A stretch of 64,000 nt of DNA. Origin: Chitinophagales bacterium. GTDB lineage: Bacteria; Bacteroidota; Bacteroidia; Chitinophagales; UBA2359. This document shows, one piece after another, positions 16,744 through 25,961 of this stretch; position 1 is the first letter of the stretch, and the number at the start of each line of letters is the position of its first letter. The notes under the pieces are model-generated. The model was not told where the DNA came from. It saw only the letters and a program-made list of their open reading frames with translations, and did no database searches. Made by a program: the position numbers and the translations under genes. Where the stretch lies: positions 1,137,501-1,201,500 of the forward strand of contig JAWKLZ010000003.1 of the NCBI GenBank assembly GCA_041392475.1, in the 5' to 3' direction.

Positions 16744-16784
16744 TAAAAAACCATAACTCTTTTAAAGGGTTATGGTTTTTTGGT
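16744..16784 (+). terminator. Terminator after rocD
   Basis: AAAAAACCATAACTC and GGGTTATGGTTTTTT form a long stem around a short AT loop ending in a T tract, 25 bases past the rocD stop. Confidence 0.8.
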
Positions 16785-16858
16785 TTAAGAGGTATGCTTC
16801 GCAATCTACAAAAGCAGAACCTTATTTCCCTATTTTTGTTTTACATCAAAGTGCAAAA

Positions 16859-17284
16859 ATGGCAAAAGACCTATACCATGATTTAGTAAAAGAAGCTCTG
16901 ATAGGCGAAGGTTGGACAATAACAGATGACCCTTTAGAAGTACCTTCGTTAATTTCAACATTTGAAATTGATTTAGGGGCAGAAAAGATTATTACTGCAG
17001 AAAAAGGAACGGAAAAAATTGCAGTTGAAATAAAAAGTTTTATTGGACGCTCTGTACTCCATGATTTTTTCAAGGCTGTTGGTCAATTTGCTTTTTACTA
17101 CCTAGCTCTGAAAGAAGCCGAACCAGATAGAGAACTTTATCTTGCCATCCCAGATGCAGCCTACGAATTTTTGTTTAGAGATCCAAACACGCATGAAATC
17201 TCTAAAATCAATAAGTTAAAATTTATTGTTTACAGTATTAGTGATAAAAATATAAAATTATGGACAGTATCTCCGATAAAGTAG
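16859..17284 (+). CDS. XisH-family protein (element excision controlling factor type)
   Basis: From ATG 16859 the gene encodes 141 residues matching the XisH family (MAKDLYHDLVKEALIGEGWTITDDP). The EIDLGAEKII...IAVEIKSF stretch supplies the D...E-x-K pattern of a PD-(D/E)XK nuclease fold. XisH was named from the cyanobacterial fdxN excision element; in other bacteria XisH/XisI pairs occur without it and their job is unclear. Its end overlaps the xisI-like gene by 25 bases, so the two are co-translated. Confidence 0.85.
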   Translation: MAKDLYHDLVKEALIGEGWTITDDPLEVPSLISTFEIDLGAEKIITAEKGTEKIAVEIKSFIGRSVLHDFFKAVGQFAFYYLALKEAEPDRELYLAIPDAAYEFLFRDPNTHEISKINKLKFIVYSISDKNIKLWTVSPIK

Positions 17285-17616
17285 CAAAATACCGTGCCAT
17301 TGCTCGCAATATCATCACAGAATTAGGCAATAGAAAGGGAAAGCGAAAGTATTTTGACATAGAATATCACACAATTATAGATGATGATACAGGAAATTAT
17401 ATACTTCTTAGAAGTGGTTGGAAGGAAACAAGTCGCTTTTATGCCGTTTTGATTCACATTGAAGTGAAAGAATCGGGAATGGTATGGTTGCATGAAGATC
17501 GAACTGATTATATTATTGCTGACATGCTTTTAGAAACAGGTATTTCAAAAAGCGAAATTGTCTTGGGTTTTCACCCTCCAATTGTTCGACCAGAAACAGG
17601 CTATGCGGTGGCTTGA
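17260..17616 (+). CDS. XisI-family protein
   Basis: The 118-residue product matches the XisI family throughout (MDSISDKVAKYRAIARNII, YILLRSGWKETSRFYAVLIHIEVK, GISKSEIVLGFHPP, RPETGYAVA). It is the usual partner of XisH and overlaps it by 25 bases. The pair may be a regulatory or toxin-antitoxin-like unit; that is inference. The next gene follows in the same direction. Confidence 0.88.
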   Translation: MDSISDKVAKYRAIARNIITELGNRKGKRKYFDIEYHTIIDDDTGNYILLRSGWKETSRFYAVLIHIEVKESGMVWLHEDRTDYIIADMLLETGISKSEIVLGFHPPIVRPETGYAVA

Positions 17617-17657
17617 TTTCAAACCTGTACAAATCAAAAGCTTATAAAATACTTCAA

Positions 17658-18323
17658 ATGCCCCAATACATAGACCTCAGCCATACGATTGAAGATGGGT
17701 TGGTGACTTACAAAGGTTTGCCCGCACCCATTATTTGTGATTATCTCAGTCGGGAGGCTTCCAAAGGTGTGTATGCTGATGGGGTAAGTTTTCAGATTGG
17801 TAAAATCGAAATGGTTGCCAATACGGGAACGTATATTGATGTGCCTTTTCACCGATATGAGGATGGTAAAGATTTGTCTCAATTTGAAGTAGAAGCCTTT
17901 GCCAATTTGGAGGCGGTGTGTATTCATGCGCCTTTTCAGAATGGCTTGGCGGTCGGTGTTTCATTTTTTGAAGGAAAGGATTTAGAAGGGAAAGCAGTTT
18001 TGGTGCGAACCGATTGGGCGCAGCACTGGAATACGCCACAATACTATGAGAACCATTCTTTTCTAACCAAAGAAGCGGCTATTTTTTTGAAGGAGGCAGG
18101 AGTCAAATTAGTAGGAATTGATTCTCATAATATTGACGATACCCGCTGCAATGCCCGCCCAGTTCATTCTATTTTACTGAAAGACAATGTATTGATAGCC
18201 GAGCATCTCTGCAACTTGGATGAACTTCCTTTTGATGTTCCTTTTCGATTTTTTGCAGTGCCTCCAAAAGTCAGAGGGATGGGAACTTTTCCTGTAAGGG
18301 CGTTTGCGGTTTTGGGAAGTTAA
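17658..18323 (+). CDS. Cyclase-family protein (kynurenine-formamidase-like)
   Basis: From ATG 17658 the product has 221 residues, typical of the cyclase/KynB metal-dependent hydrolase family. The start (YIDLSHTIEDGLVTYKGLPAP) and the DSHNIDD and PVHSILL segments are characteristic. The metal motif, normally H-x-G-T-H-x-D-x-P-x-H, reads N-T-G-T-Y-I-D-V-P-F-H here, so two His ligands are replaced while Asp and the last His remain. The substrate is therefore unsure; kynurenine formamidase activity should not be assumed. Confidence 0.8.
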   Translation: MPQYIDLSHTIEDGLVTYKGLPAPIICDYLSREASKGVYADGVSFQIGKIEMVANTGTYIDVPFHRYEDGKDLSQFEVEAFANLEAVCIHAPFQNGLAVGVSFFEGKDLEGKAVLVRTDWAQHWNTPQYYENHSFLTKEAAIFLKEAGVKLVGIDSHNIDDTRCNARPVHSILLKDNVLIAEHLCNLDELPFDVPFRFFAVPPKVRGMGTFPVRAFAVLGS

Positions 18324-18421
18324 GGCAATTTAAAGTATTAAATTAGCCAATTCTAAAATACAATGTACTTGTTTCCAAAGTATTGTTTGAAATTGCATTA
18401 AAATTTTTAATTTGAATTTAC

Positions 18422-20185
18422 CTAAAACCCATAAACCCAAACCCCTGTTCTTCGTTTCCGCAAATATCCTCTAATAATTTGCTGAACATCAGGATTTTCT
18501 CTAAAAGGAATCAGCTCTTTTCGGACGTGTGGTAAAATGGTGAGTTTGTGGAATGTGGTCAATTCATAGATTTCGTTGGCATCCGATTTTTTTGAAGTAT
18601 CCAATTGAATTACCTCAATAACAGAAGGTTCGGCAATTGTTTCTTCCATTGCAGCCGCTTCACCTTCCTCTTCTTCCACCAAATCTGCATCCGCTTCAAT
18701 ATAGGTTTCTTGCTCCTCATACACCAAAGCATCCGCATCGTATTCTATCACAAAATCACTGTCATTTCCTTCAACAAGATTATTTTCTTCTAAAAACTCA
18801 TTTTCCTCCAATGATTCCCCTTCAATAGAGTCATCAATGTCCTCCACCTCCTCATTTTCGACCGTATCTTCCAGTTCATCTTCCACCAACAAAGGTTTCA
18901 TTTTCTCAATAGGCACATACGCATAACCCAAATATTGATTGTTTTCAATCAACACCACCGACTTCTCCAATTCGCTGCGCCCTTTGTCTATAATCAACAT
19001 ATTCTCAGCAGGATAGCTGTAATGATGGACCAACCGATTCATTTTGGCGTTGTGGACTTCCATACTGTCTTGGACTTCCACAAAATCCTCATTCTCATAT
19101 TCACTCTGTCGAAGCCAAGCCCCAAAAGACTGCAAATCACAGTGCTCCAAACTCAATTGATATTGAAGTGCTGAACGCAGAACAAAGTTAAATGCCTGCC
19201 ATTTGGACGAAAATTTTTGGAAAAGCTGTTCTGACCTTTCAGGCTTCAAACTGTCAATCTCCAAAGTTTTGAAGCCCTCTTCGTTTACTTCAATGTAAAC
19301 CCCATATTTATAGCGAATCCTTCTTTGCGCCCGATTGAAGGCTGGCATATAGCGTTTGATTTCGTCCGACTCCAACAAAAGGGCAATCAACTCACTGCCT
19401 GTCAAGCGGTATTGAAGGTCGTAAATCACCGCTTTCATGTTTTGTTTTTTGCCCGACTCCAAATCCGTATTGAAGTGACTCATGATTCGGTCTCGAATGT
19501 GTAGGCTTTTTCCCAAATACACAATGCGTCCTTTTTTGTCCAAAAAATAATAAACCCCCGTTGCTTGCGGCAAACCTTCTACTTTTTCGGGTGGAAGGTT
19601 GGGCGGCAATTTTGCAGTGACGGCAATGCTGCGAACCAGTTTTTTGTCAATGGTAGGATAATGCTGAATAAACAGTTTCTCAAATACTTGGGTGATGGTC
19701 TTTGCTCTTTTTTTTAAGTTATAAGCATTGTCGTACTTCAATCCAAAATAGCGACACAATCCTCCCAAACTGTTGCTCTTGGGTTTGTCCTCCAGATTTG
19801 CAGCCGTATCAAATCGCTGTTCTATCAACATTTTGAGGTCGAGGTGTGGGCGTTGAAAGCGAAAAGGAGTGGGTTTAAAGGCACTTTTCAACAAACCGTA
19901 GCTCAATCGAATATTGAAGCCAACGAGTACGGTGTCTTTTGTAAATTCAAAAATTTGCTCTGCAATGTCTTCAAAGAGAGGAGCTTTCTTCAATCGCTTT
20001 TCGGAGAAATTGACCAATGCCATCAAAAATTCAGATACTTCTTTTTCGGGATTGACCAAGGAATGAAAGCGGTCAATGATTTTGCCGTTGGCATATTTCA
20101 CCAGTGCCACTTCCATGATTTTGTCATGGCGTGGGCTGCCTCCCGTAAATTCGAGGTCAATGATGGTGAATACAACTTCTGACAT
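18422..20185 (-). CDS. Exonuclease-like/GIY-YIG nuclease domain protein (Cho/DnaQ-type fusion)
   Basis: The 587-residue protein has an N-terminal DnaQ-type exonuclease fold (residues 5-175) fused to a GIY-YIG domain (205-290; GVYYFLDKKGRIVYLGKS). This layout is known from proteins annotated as DNA polymerase III epsilon/UvrC-like. The first exonuclease motif keeps D10-x-E12, but the second (GFNIRLSYGLL) lacks its Asp and the third lacks the His/Asp pair (NLKKRAKTITQ), so the exonuclease looks inactive. Residues about 440-530 are a long Glu/Asp-rich low-complexity segment. A role in DNA repair is inferred. Confidence 0.8.
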   Translation of the reverse strand: MSEVVFTIIDLEFTGGSPRHDKIMEVALVKYANGKIIDRFHSLVNPEKEVSEFLMALVNFSEKRLKKAPLFEDIAEQIFEFTKDTVLVGFNIRLSYGLLKSAFKPTPFRFQRPHLDLKMLIEQRFDTAANLEDKPKSNSLGGLCRYFGLKYDNAYNLKKRAKTITQVFEKLFIQHYPTIDKKLVRSIAVTAKLPPNLPPEKVEGLPQATGVYYFLDKKGRIVYLGKSLHIRDRIMSHFNTDLESGKKQNMKAVIYDLQYRLTGSELIALLLESDEIKRYMPAFNRAQRRIRYKYGVYIEVNEEGFKTLEIDSLKPERSEQLFQKFSSKWQAFNFVLRSALQYQLSLEHCDLQSFGAWLRQSEYENEDFVEVQDSMEVHNAKMNRLVHHYSYPAENMLIIDKGRSELEKSVVLIENNQYLGYAYVPIEKMKPLLVEDELEDTVENEEVEDIDDSIEGESLEENEFLEENNLVEGNDSDFVIEYDADALVYEEQETYIEADADLVEEEEGEAAAMEETIAEPSVIEVIQLDTSKKSDANEIYELTTFHKLTILPHVRKELIPFRENPDVQQIIRGYLRKRRTGVWVYGF

Positions 20186-20455
20186 TTGGTTTCTGTCGCT
20201 TTATTGAACACAGAGGCACTGAGACACAGAGTTTTTATTATCAAATAATTGATGATTAGCTCATTGTAGTTTTTGTATCTTTTAGCCAAATGCAAAAATA
20301 CAATTTTGAAGGAAACAAAATGCTCTCTTTTTTAGTATGGATAGACTTCGGACGTTTTACTTCTCATCTATTTTGCTTCGAATAAGTTAAATTTGGATGT
20401 TGTTAAACAAAAAATCGTTTCCAAGATGAGCATAATAGCTCCCATTTACCAGTCA

Positions 20456-21970
20456 CTAATCCACCAATAACTGTTTAATATCCTCCAAATACTCCCGATG
20501 ATTCGCCAACCTCGGAATCTTGTGCTGTCCGCCCAATTTCCCCCGATTTTTGAGCCATTGATAGAACGTGCCTTTCGGAACGCTTTGCACCAATGGGAAA
20601 CGCATTGCCATGCCTTTGAAGCGTTTGGCCTCATAGTCGGAGTTGAGTTTTTGCAGTTCTTGGTCGAGAATGGTAGCGAATTGAAGTAAGTCGGCTGGGG
20701 CTTCGTCAAATTCAATCAGCCATTCATGTGTACCATTTTCGTCACCCGAAAAATACACAGGAGCAGCCGTATATTCTTGCACCTTTGCGCCCGTTTGTTC
20801 ACACGCCTTGTGAATCGCTTGGTCGCTATTGTCAATAATCACTTCTTCGCCAAAAGCATTGATAAAGTGACGGGTACGCCCCGAAACCTTGATGCGGTGA
20901 GGCGAAAGGGTGGTGAAATGAATGGTGTCGCCAATCCTATACCGCCAAAGCCCCGAATTGGTCGAAATAATCAGCGCATAGTTTTTGCCCACTTCCACTT
21001 CCTGCAATTGCAGGGTTTGCGGATTCGCTTTGTCCAATTCTTCCATTGGCATAAATTCGTAAAAAATTCCGTGCTTCAACATCAACAACATATCGTCTCG
21101 GTTGGGCGCATCTTGCACCGCAAAAAATCCTTCAGAGGCATTGTAGGTTTGCCAATACTGGGTTTTGTTGGGCGGAATCAGGGCTGCAAATTGTTCTCGA
21201 TAGGGCGTAAAACTCACGCCTCCATGTATATACAATTCAAAGTTGGGCCAAACCTCCAATAAGTGATTTTTACCAGTGATTTCCAAGAGGCGTTTGATGA
21301 GTAGAATCGTCCAAGTCGGCACACCTGCAAGGTGGGTAATATTTTGGTGAACAGTGCTTTGGGCAATTTGCTCCAATTTTAGTTCCCAATTGTCTTGCAG
21401 CGCAATAGAAAGTTTGGGTTCATTCAAGAACTTGGCGAAATAGGGCATATTTTGCATCAAAACGGCGGACAAATCTCCATATTTGCTGTGTTGATTGAGT
21501 TCGCTGATGCTGTGACTGCCGCCCATAATGATGGCCTTGCCTGTATAGACTTGTGTTTTGGGATGGGTGTGGCAATACATGGTCATGCTGTCCATTCCAC
21601 CTTTGAAGTGGCAGTTTTTTAGGGCATCTTTGCTGACAGGTATAAATTTGCTTTTGTCGCTCGTTGTTCCCGAAGATTTGGCAAACCATTGAATGGGTTG
21701 TGACCACAGTACATTTTGTTCGCCTGCCATTGTGCGGGTGATATAGGGTTTGAGGCTATCGTAATCTTGTATCGAAACCCTTTTTTTGAAGTCCGCAATG
21801 CTGGAAATATGTTGGTAGTCGTGGTCTTTGCCCCAAGCAGTATTTTTGGCTTTGTGAACCAATTCTTTGAAAACCTGTTTTTGGGCTTCAATGGGAGATT
21901 GCAGCCAATGGTCAATGCTGGATTGACGGCTCGATAGGTATTTGGAGGCAATGGTGTTGAGGAGGTGCAT
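20456..21970 (-). CDS. GH3 auxin-responsive-promoter family acyl-adenylating enzyme
   Basis: This 504-residue protein belongs to the GH3 family, which adenylates carboxylic acids and joins them to amines in plants; bacterial members have unknown substrates. The nucleotide-binding motif FAKSSGTTSDKSKFIPVS (near residue 95), the second motif TYNASEGFFAVQD and the C-terminal GEEVIIDNSDQAI are all present. Length and motif order fit an intact enzyme. It is common in Bacteroidota. The gene stands alone on the minus strand. Confidence 0.88.
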   Translation of the reverse strand: MHLLNTIASKYLSSRQSSIDHWLQSPIEAQKQVFKELVHKAKNTAWGKDHDYQHISSIADFKKRVSIQDYDSLKPYITRTMAGEQNVLWSQPIQWFAKSSGTTSDKSKFIPVSKDALKNCHFKGGMDSMTMYCHTHPKTQVYTGKAIIMGGSHSISELNQHSKYGDLSAVLMQNMPYFAKFLNEPKLSIALQDNWELKLEQIAQSTVHQNITHLAGVPTWTILLIKRLLEITGKNHLLEVWPNFELYIHGGVSFTPYREQFAALIPPNKTQYWQTYNASEGFFAVQDAPNRDDMLLMLKHGIFYEFMPMEELDKANPQTLQLQEVEVGKNYALIISTNSGLWRYRIGDTIHFTTLSPHRIKVSGRTRHFINAFGEEVIIDNSDQAIHKACEQTGAKVQEYTAAPVYFSGDENGTHEWLIEFDEAPADLLQFATILDQELQKLNSDYEAKRFKGMAMRFPLVQSVPKGTFYQWLKNRGKLGGQHKIPRLANHREYLEDIKQLLVD

Positions 21971-22011
21971 ATTGGTTTGTTTTGAAGGGGTGAAAATAGG
22001 GAATATTAGGC

Positions 22012-22057
22012 AAAAAAAAATAGGTCACATCTAATATTAGATATGACCTATTTTTTT
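22012..22057 (-). terminator. Terminator of the PorP/SprF gene
   Basis: AAATAGGTCA-ATCTAATATTAGAT-TGACCTATTT is a long, almost perfect palindrome flanked by A and T runs on both sides. It lies 40 bases past the minus-strand stop at 22094 and could also terminate from the other side. Confidence 0.8.
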
Positions 22058-22093
22058 GACTAAGCATTAGTCGCCAATCTATTCATCACTGTA

Positions 22094-23128
22094 TTAAAAC
22101 CGTGGACAATAGATTTTTCTATTCGGTTTACAGTCAGCCGTTTTACCGCTATACGTAAGCGACAATTCTGCTGCACCTTGACCATTACTTGCTCTCTCCA
22201 AGTCCGAAACGTTGATATCATAAGAGAAACCAAATTTGAAGGAAGAAAAGTCAATACCCAAAAGCATCACAATCGCATCATTTGCACGGTACCATCCGCC
22301 TAAATAAAGGGCTGAACCTGTGTCGTAGCGACCAGAATCGAAATGGTAGCCAAATGCTGCTCCCAAAATTGTCAAAGTATTGCTTGCCTGACTCATATAC
22401 ATGACACTTGGCGAAATGCTAAATTGATCATTGACGAAGATGCTACCACCACCATGCAACACCAATCTTGGAGAAAGTTGATTTTTCTCTCCCTCAGCAG
22501 TCAAGAAAGTTTCTACGGGTTTGGTAGCGTGATTGTACGCTCCACCTGCGTAGAGGCTTACAGTTTCATTGACCGAAGCGGTAAACAAACCTCCTAAGCG
22601 CAAATCCATATAGCTGAATTGGTCATTATCAATGGATTCATTGTTTGGCAATGCAGAGTTGATTTGATAGTCTTCGATTTGGGAATCGAAAGTCAATCTT
22701 GTGAAATCTACACTTTTTTGGGTATAACCAAACTGCCCGCCCAAACTTAGCACGTACTGAGCCTCTTGATCCAAAGCTTTGTGGTAAGCCAAAGATGCCA
22801 AAGCAGAGGTTTCGGTAAGCACGCCATCACCAGATTGGTCACGATACAACACCACTCCTGCGCCTACGTGATCGCCACCTAACTGACAGCTCAACAAAGA
22901 CATATCGAAGCCCAAAACGAAAGTTTCGTAGGGTGCTGGAATAGAAGCCCATTGATTGCGATAGGTTAAACCTGCTCGATAGCTTCCGTTGAGATTTCCA
23001 GTCATTGCAGGATTGACCATCAATGGCTGAGAGTAAAATTGAGATAGATGAATGTCTTGAGCAAAGCCAATTTGAGTGGCAGCCAAGAGTATCATTGCGA
23101 CAAATAACTTAGTACACGTTTTCATCAT
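22094..23128 (-). CDS. PorP/SprF family type IX secretion membrane protein
   Basis: The 344-residue product has a signal peptide ending GFAQ and then the family hallmark DIHLSQFYSQPLMVNPAMTG, followed by YRNQW. PorP/SprF proteins are outer-membrane barrels linked to type IX secretion and gliding; many paralogues exist per genome and often anchor specific surface proteins. The remainder shows alternating beta strands (VSLYAGGAYNHATKP, LYLGGWYRANDAI). No partner gene lies next to it. Confidence 0.92.
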   Translation of the reverse strand: MMKTCTKLFVAMILLAATQIGFAQDIHLSQFYSQPLMVNPAMTGNLNGSYRAGLTYRNQWASIPAPYETFVLGFDMSLLSCQLGGDHVGAGVVLYRDQSGDGVLTETSALASLAYHKALDQEAQYVLSLGGQFGYTQKSVDFTRLTFDSQIEDYQINSALPNNESIDNDQFSYMDLRLGGLFTASVNETVSLYAGGAYNHATKPVETFLTAEGEKNQLSPRLVLHGGGSIFVNDQFSISPSVMYMSQASNTLTILGAAFGYHFDSGRYDTGSALYLGGWYRANDAIVMLLGIDFSSFKFGFSYDINVSDLERASNGQGAAELSLTYSGKTADCKPNRKIYCPRF

Positions 23129-23350
23129 AGGAAATGTTTAATAAAGGAGTTATTTCTTAAACTTTAGAACCGCTAAAGTTAAGTAGTAAATAGGAAACAT
23201 TCAATCTTTTTTTTGGTGAATGAGTGTTTATATATGCTACAATACACTGACTCTAACAAATATACTCAAATAAACGTACAATTCTTTGAGATTATTATTG
23301 CTTGTCAGCAAACTTTCATATTCATTGTTAGCTGAATGGCAATTTTTCTT

Positions 23351-23710
23351 TTAGACCTTATAGGGGCAAAAAGCGAAACTTGCGTCATCTTCACCAGATA
23401 GGATAAACAAGCAGGCAAATTTTGAAGGGTCTTTGTAAACATGCTTAAAAGTAGCTACTTTTTTGGCATCAATAAGAGATTTGTTGACAAATTCTTCAAC
23501 TAATGAAGCATTGAAGGACCAATCTGTTTGCATTTGCTCAGCTATGACAATCGGACGACCGATATTGATTGCAGTTTCTCGATGTGCTACAAAAATCGGA
23601 TAATCAGATATTTGTTTGCTGATTACTCCCAAAGCGACTTTTTGTAGATAATCCGAATATACTTCCACATCGTGCTGTACGCTTTCTAATATTTGTTCTG
23701 GTAAAGGCAT
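23351..23710 (-). CDS. Conserved protein of unknown function
   Basis: The 119-residue soluble protein (PLPEQILESVQHDVEVYSDYLQKVALGVISKQISDYP...) has no signal, no membrane segment and no motif that I can name. Its size and compact sequence suggest a single alpha/beta domain. It stands alone on the minus strand with over 200 bases on its 5'-neighbour side. The call that it is a real gene rests on its length, start context and lack of a competing frame. Confidence 0.6.
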   Translation of the reverse strand: MPLPEQILESVQHDVEVYSDYLQKVALGVISKQISDYPIFVAHRETAINIGRPIVIAEQMQTDWSFNASLVEEFVNKSLIDAKKVATFKHVYKDPSKFACLFILSGEDDASFAFCPYKV

Positions 23711-23875
23711 GATAACTGGTTTTTGTAAAAACTATTATGGATAGATAGATTTCCAGCTACAAGTATAGCCTTTTTTACCAATTCACGCAAAATTCAAAGA
23801 CTTTTCCAAAACTACTTTTGCTGCTTGGCATTTGAAAATTATTATTTAGCTTGCACTGCAAATAATAAATTTAGC

Positions 23876-24613
23876 ATGTTTGAACGGATAAAATATTGGT
23901 ATCGGGCAGTTCGATACAAATACAAATTGGATAAAGTCGAAATTCGCTATATCCTGGCGAATGTGAAGCAAGGGCAAATTGCAGTAGATATTGGCGCACA
24001 CAAAGGAGGTTATTTGTATTGGCTTCAAAAAAAAGTCGGGTCAAAAGGTTGGGTATTTGCTTTTGAGCCACAGCCAAAATTGAGTCAATATTTGTTGAAA
24101 ATTTGTGCTAAAAAGAAATACAAGAATGTAATCATTGAAAATATGGGGGTTTCTGCTCAAAAAGGTAGCTTTGACTTGTTTCTTCCTAACGGTAAATCCT
24201 CTTCACCTGGCGCAAGTCTGCAAAAACATCACAAGACGACTTCAAAATTCCACAATAGCATCGAAATACAGACAACTACTTTAGATGAATATTTTTTGAA
24301 GGAACGTTATTTGAAACCGCATTTTCTGAAAATTGATGTGGAAGGACATGAGTTGGAAGTGTTTAAAGGGGGAGAACAATTATTGAAGGAAGTGAAACCA
24401 AAAATTTTGGTGGAATGTGAACAAAGACATCTACATGACACAAGTATTGACCAAGTATTTCAATTTTTACTCGATTTGGGCTACAAGGGTTATTTTATTC
24501 ATCAAAATGAGTGGAAACCTTTGATTCATTTTTCGGTCGGAAAACACCAAAGAATAATGGACGGGCGTTATTGGATGTCACCTGATTACTGCAATAATTT
24601 TATCTTTGAATAA
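23876..24613 (+). CDS. FkbM-family methyltransferase
   Basis: From ATG 23876 the gene encodes 245 residues. The SAM-binding motif I is AVDIGAHKGGYLYWL, motif II FAFEPQPKL, and the FkbM signature FLKIDVEGHELEVFKGG lies near residue 175. Enzymes of this family O-methylate sugars or natural products; the acceptor is unknown, and in Bacteroidota they often act on surface glycans. The stop overlaps the start of the phosphatase gene (TAATG), so both are co-translated. Confidence 0.88.
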   Translation: MFERIKYWYRAVRYKYKLDKVEIRYILANVKQGQIAVDIGAHKGGYLYWLQKKVGSKGWVFAFEPQPKLSQYLLKICAKKKYKNVIIENMGVSAQKGSFDLFLPNGKSSSPGASLQKHHKTTSKFHNSIEIQTTTLDEYFLKERYLKPHFLKIDVEGHELEVFKGGEQLLKEVKPKILVECEQRHLHDTSIDQVFQFLLDLGYKGYFIHQNEWKPLIHFSVGKHQRIMDGRYWMSPDYCNNFIFE

Positions 24614-25104
24614 TGAACCGAATTTATCTTATAGCGGATACCTTATTGGCTACAATGGCTCGCCCGAGGGGAGGTGATTGGTTGCAGGACGATTTGATGT
24701 CTTTGAAGAAGAGAGAGGTTACGGTTTTGGTCTGTTTGTTGGAAAAAGAAGAAATGTATGAATTGCAGTTGGAGGAAGAAGCGAATGACTGCAAAAAGGC
24801 TGGAATGGAGTGGATTCATTTTCCGATTGCAGATTTTGGATTGCCTACAAATGAAAAAATGACGAATAAGTTGATTCTGCAATTAAAAGAATATGTGGAA
24901 TCAGGTAAAAAGGTGGTCATACATTGTAGAATGGGTATCGGGCGTTCTTCAACAATTGCAGCTGCTACTTTGGTGGCTTTAGGAACACATACGACTGAAA
25001 CGGCTTTTGAGGCGATTACCATAGAGAGAGGTTTGCGTGTTCCTGATACTCAGCAACAAATAGATTGGGTGAAGCGTTTTGAACAATGGCATGAAAATTT
25101 TTGA
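24613..25104 (+). CDS. Dual-specificity protein phosphatase
   Basis: The 163-residue product has the Cys-phosphatase signature H-C-R-M-G-I-G-R-S-S (HCxxGxxRS) near residue 100, with the general-acid Asp likely in FPIADFGLPT. It removes phosphate from Tyr or Ser/Thr of a protein substrate, which is unknown. It overlaps the FkbM methyltransferase stop by one base, which points to joint expression. A REP-like repeat block follows. Confidence 0.88.
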   Translation: MNRIYLIADTLLATMARPRGGDWLQDDLMSLKKREVTVLVCLLEKEEMYELQLEEEANDCKKAGMEWIHFPIADFGLPTNEKMTNKLILQLKEYVESGKKVVIHCRMGIGRSSTIAAATLVALGTHTTETAFEAITIERGLRVPDTQQQIDWVKRFEQWHENF

Positions 25105-25107
25105 CAG

Positions 25108-25322
25108 CTAAAAGGGCGTAGCCAAGCCCCGATTTGTAGCACAATAGATTTAGTTATTTACAATAGGCGCGTAGCTTCGGCACAATTAAATAACTGGTTT
25201 TCTGCTGTGCCGAGGCTATCTCCCTTAAAGAATCAATTATTTGCGTCGTTTCTACAAATAGGGTCGCAGCTATGCTGCTGAAATAATCAAACAATTTATT
25301 TTACGCTGTATTAAGGGCGGAA
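25108..25322. repeat. REP-like repeat cluster 1
   Basis: The block between the phosphatase and gldD holds several GC-richer segments of the form GGGCGTAGCC..GGC, GCGTAGCTTCGGCAC, GTGCCGAGGCTATC and TACAAATAGGGTCGCAGCTATGCTGC. They pair as imperfect hairpins and match the clusters at 38,690-39,090 and 39,620-40,100. Confidence 0.65.
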
Positions 25323-25349
25323 AGTTTTTTTAGTATCATTTTAATTTTT

Positions 25350-25958
25350 ATGAATTCTGTGAATATTCTTCGTTTAAGTTTCTTTATAGGTATGGGTATT
25401 TTTTGTGTTACTTTACTGCAAAGTTGTGGTGAAGAAGACTATGTTCCGAAGCCCAAGGGTTATTTTCGCATCGTTTTACCAGAACCTGCCTATACCCCTT
25501 ATGTATCTGAGGATTGTCCTTTTGCGTTTGAACGCCCAACCTATGCACAGGTGCAGAAAGATGTGAGCAATGGAGCAGAAAATACCTGTTGGATGAATCT
25601 TCAATATCCCGACTTCAATGCCAAGGTACATTTGTCCTACAAGGAAGTAGGCGGAAAAGCGGATAACCTGCCCAAACTTATCAACGATGCCTACAAACTC
25701 AATTCTAAGCACGTCCGAAAGGCAGATTACATCGAAGAAGTACCCATTCACAACCAACATGGAGTGATGGGATTGTGGTATGAAGTAGGTGGTGATGCGG
25801 CTTCTTCTACGCAGTTTTACCTCACTGATAGTCTGCACCATTTTATATGGGGTTCACTTTATTTCTCCAATACGCCGAATGAGGATTCGATTGCACCTGT
25901 GGCAAAGTTCATTCGCAAGGACTTAGATAAGTTTGTGGAGAGTTTTGAGTGGAAATAA
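25350..25958 (+). CDS. gldD: Gliding motility lipoprotein GldD
   Basis: The 202-residue lipoprotein has lipobox LLQS-C near residue 26 and then the GldD hallmark YVPKPKGYFRIVLPEPAY. The rest follows the family (CPFAFERPTYA, CWMNLQYPDFNAKVHLSYK, WGSLYFSNTPNEDSIAPV). GldD is required for gliding and type IX secretion in Flavobacterium, where it is an outer-membrane-associated lipoprotein. It is alone here rather than beside other gld genes. Confidence 0.92.
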   Translation: MNSVNILRLSFFIGMGIFCVTLLQSCGEEDYVPKPKGYFRIVLPEPAYTPYVSEDCPFAFERPTYAQVQKDVSNGAENTCWMNLQYPDFNAKVHLSYKEVGGKADNLPKLINDAYKLNSKHVRKADYIEEVPIHNQHGVMGLWYEVGGDAASSTQFYLTDSLHHFIWGSLYFSNTPNEDSIAPVAKFIRKDLDKFVESFEWK

Positions 25959-25961
25959 GGG

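Noticed and set aside
20186..20455. Possible promoter with TATTTTTG (minus strand) upstream of the GIY-YIG gene
   Set aside because: The -7-like element exists at 20,293-20,300, but the nearest TTTG box has the wrong spacing and it is too far from the start for a confident call.
20726..21262. 178-codon plus-strand frame inside the GH3-family gene
   Set aside because: It is antisense to a complete conserved enzyme and has no recognisable domain or start site.
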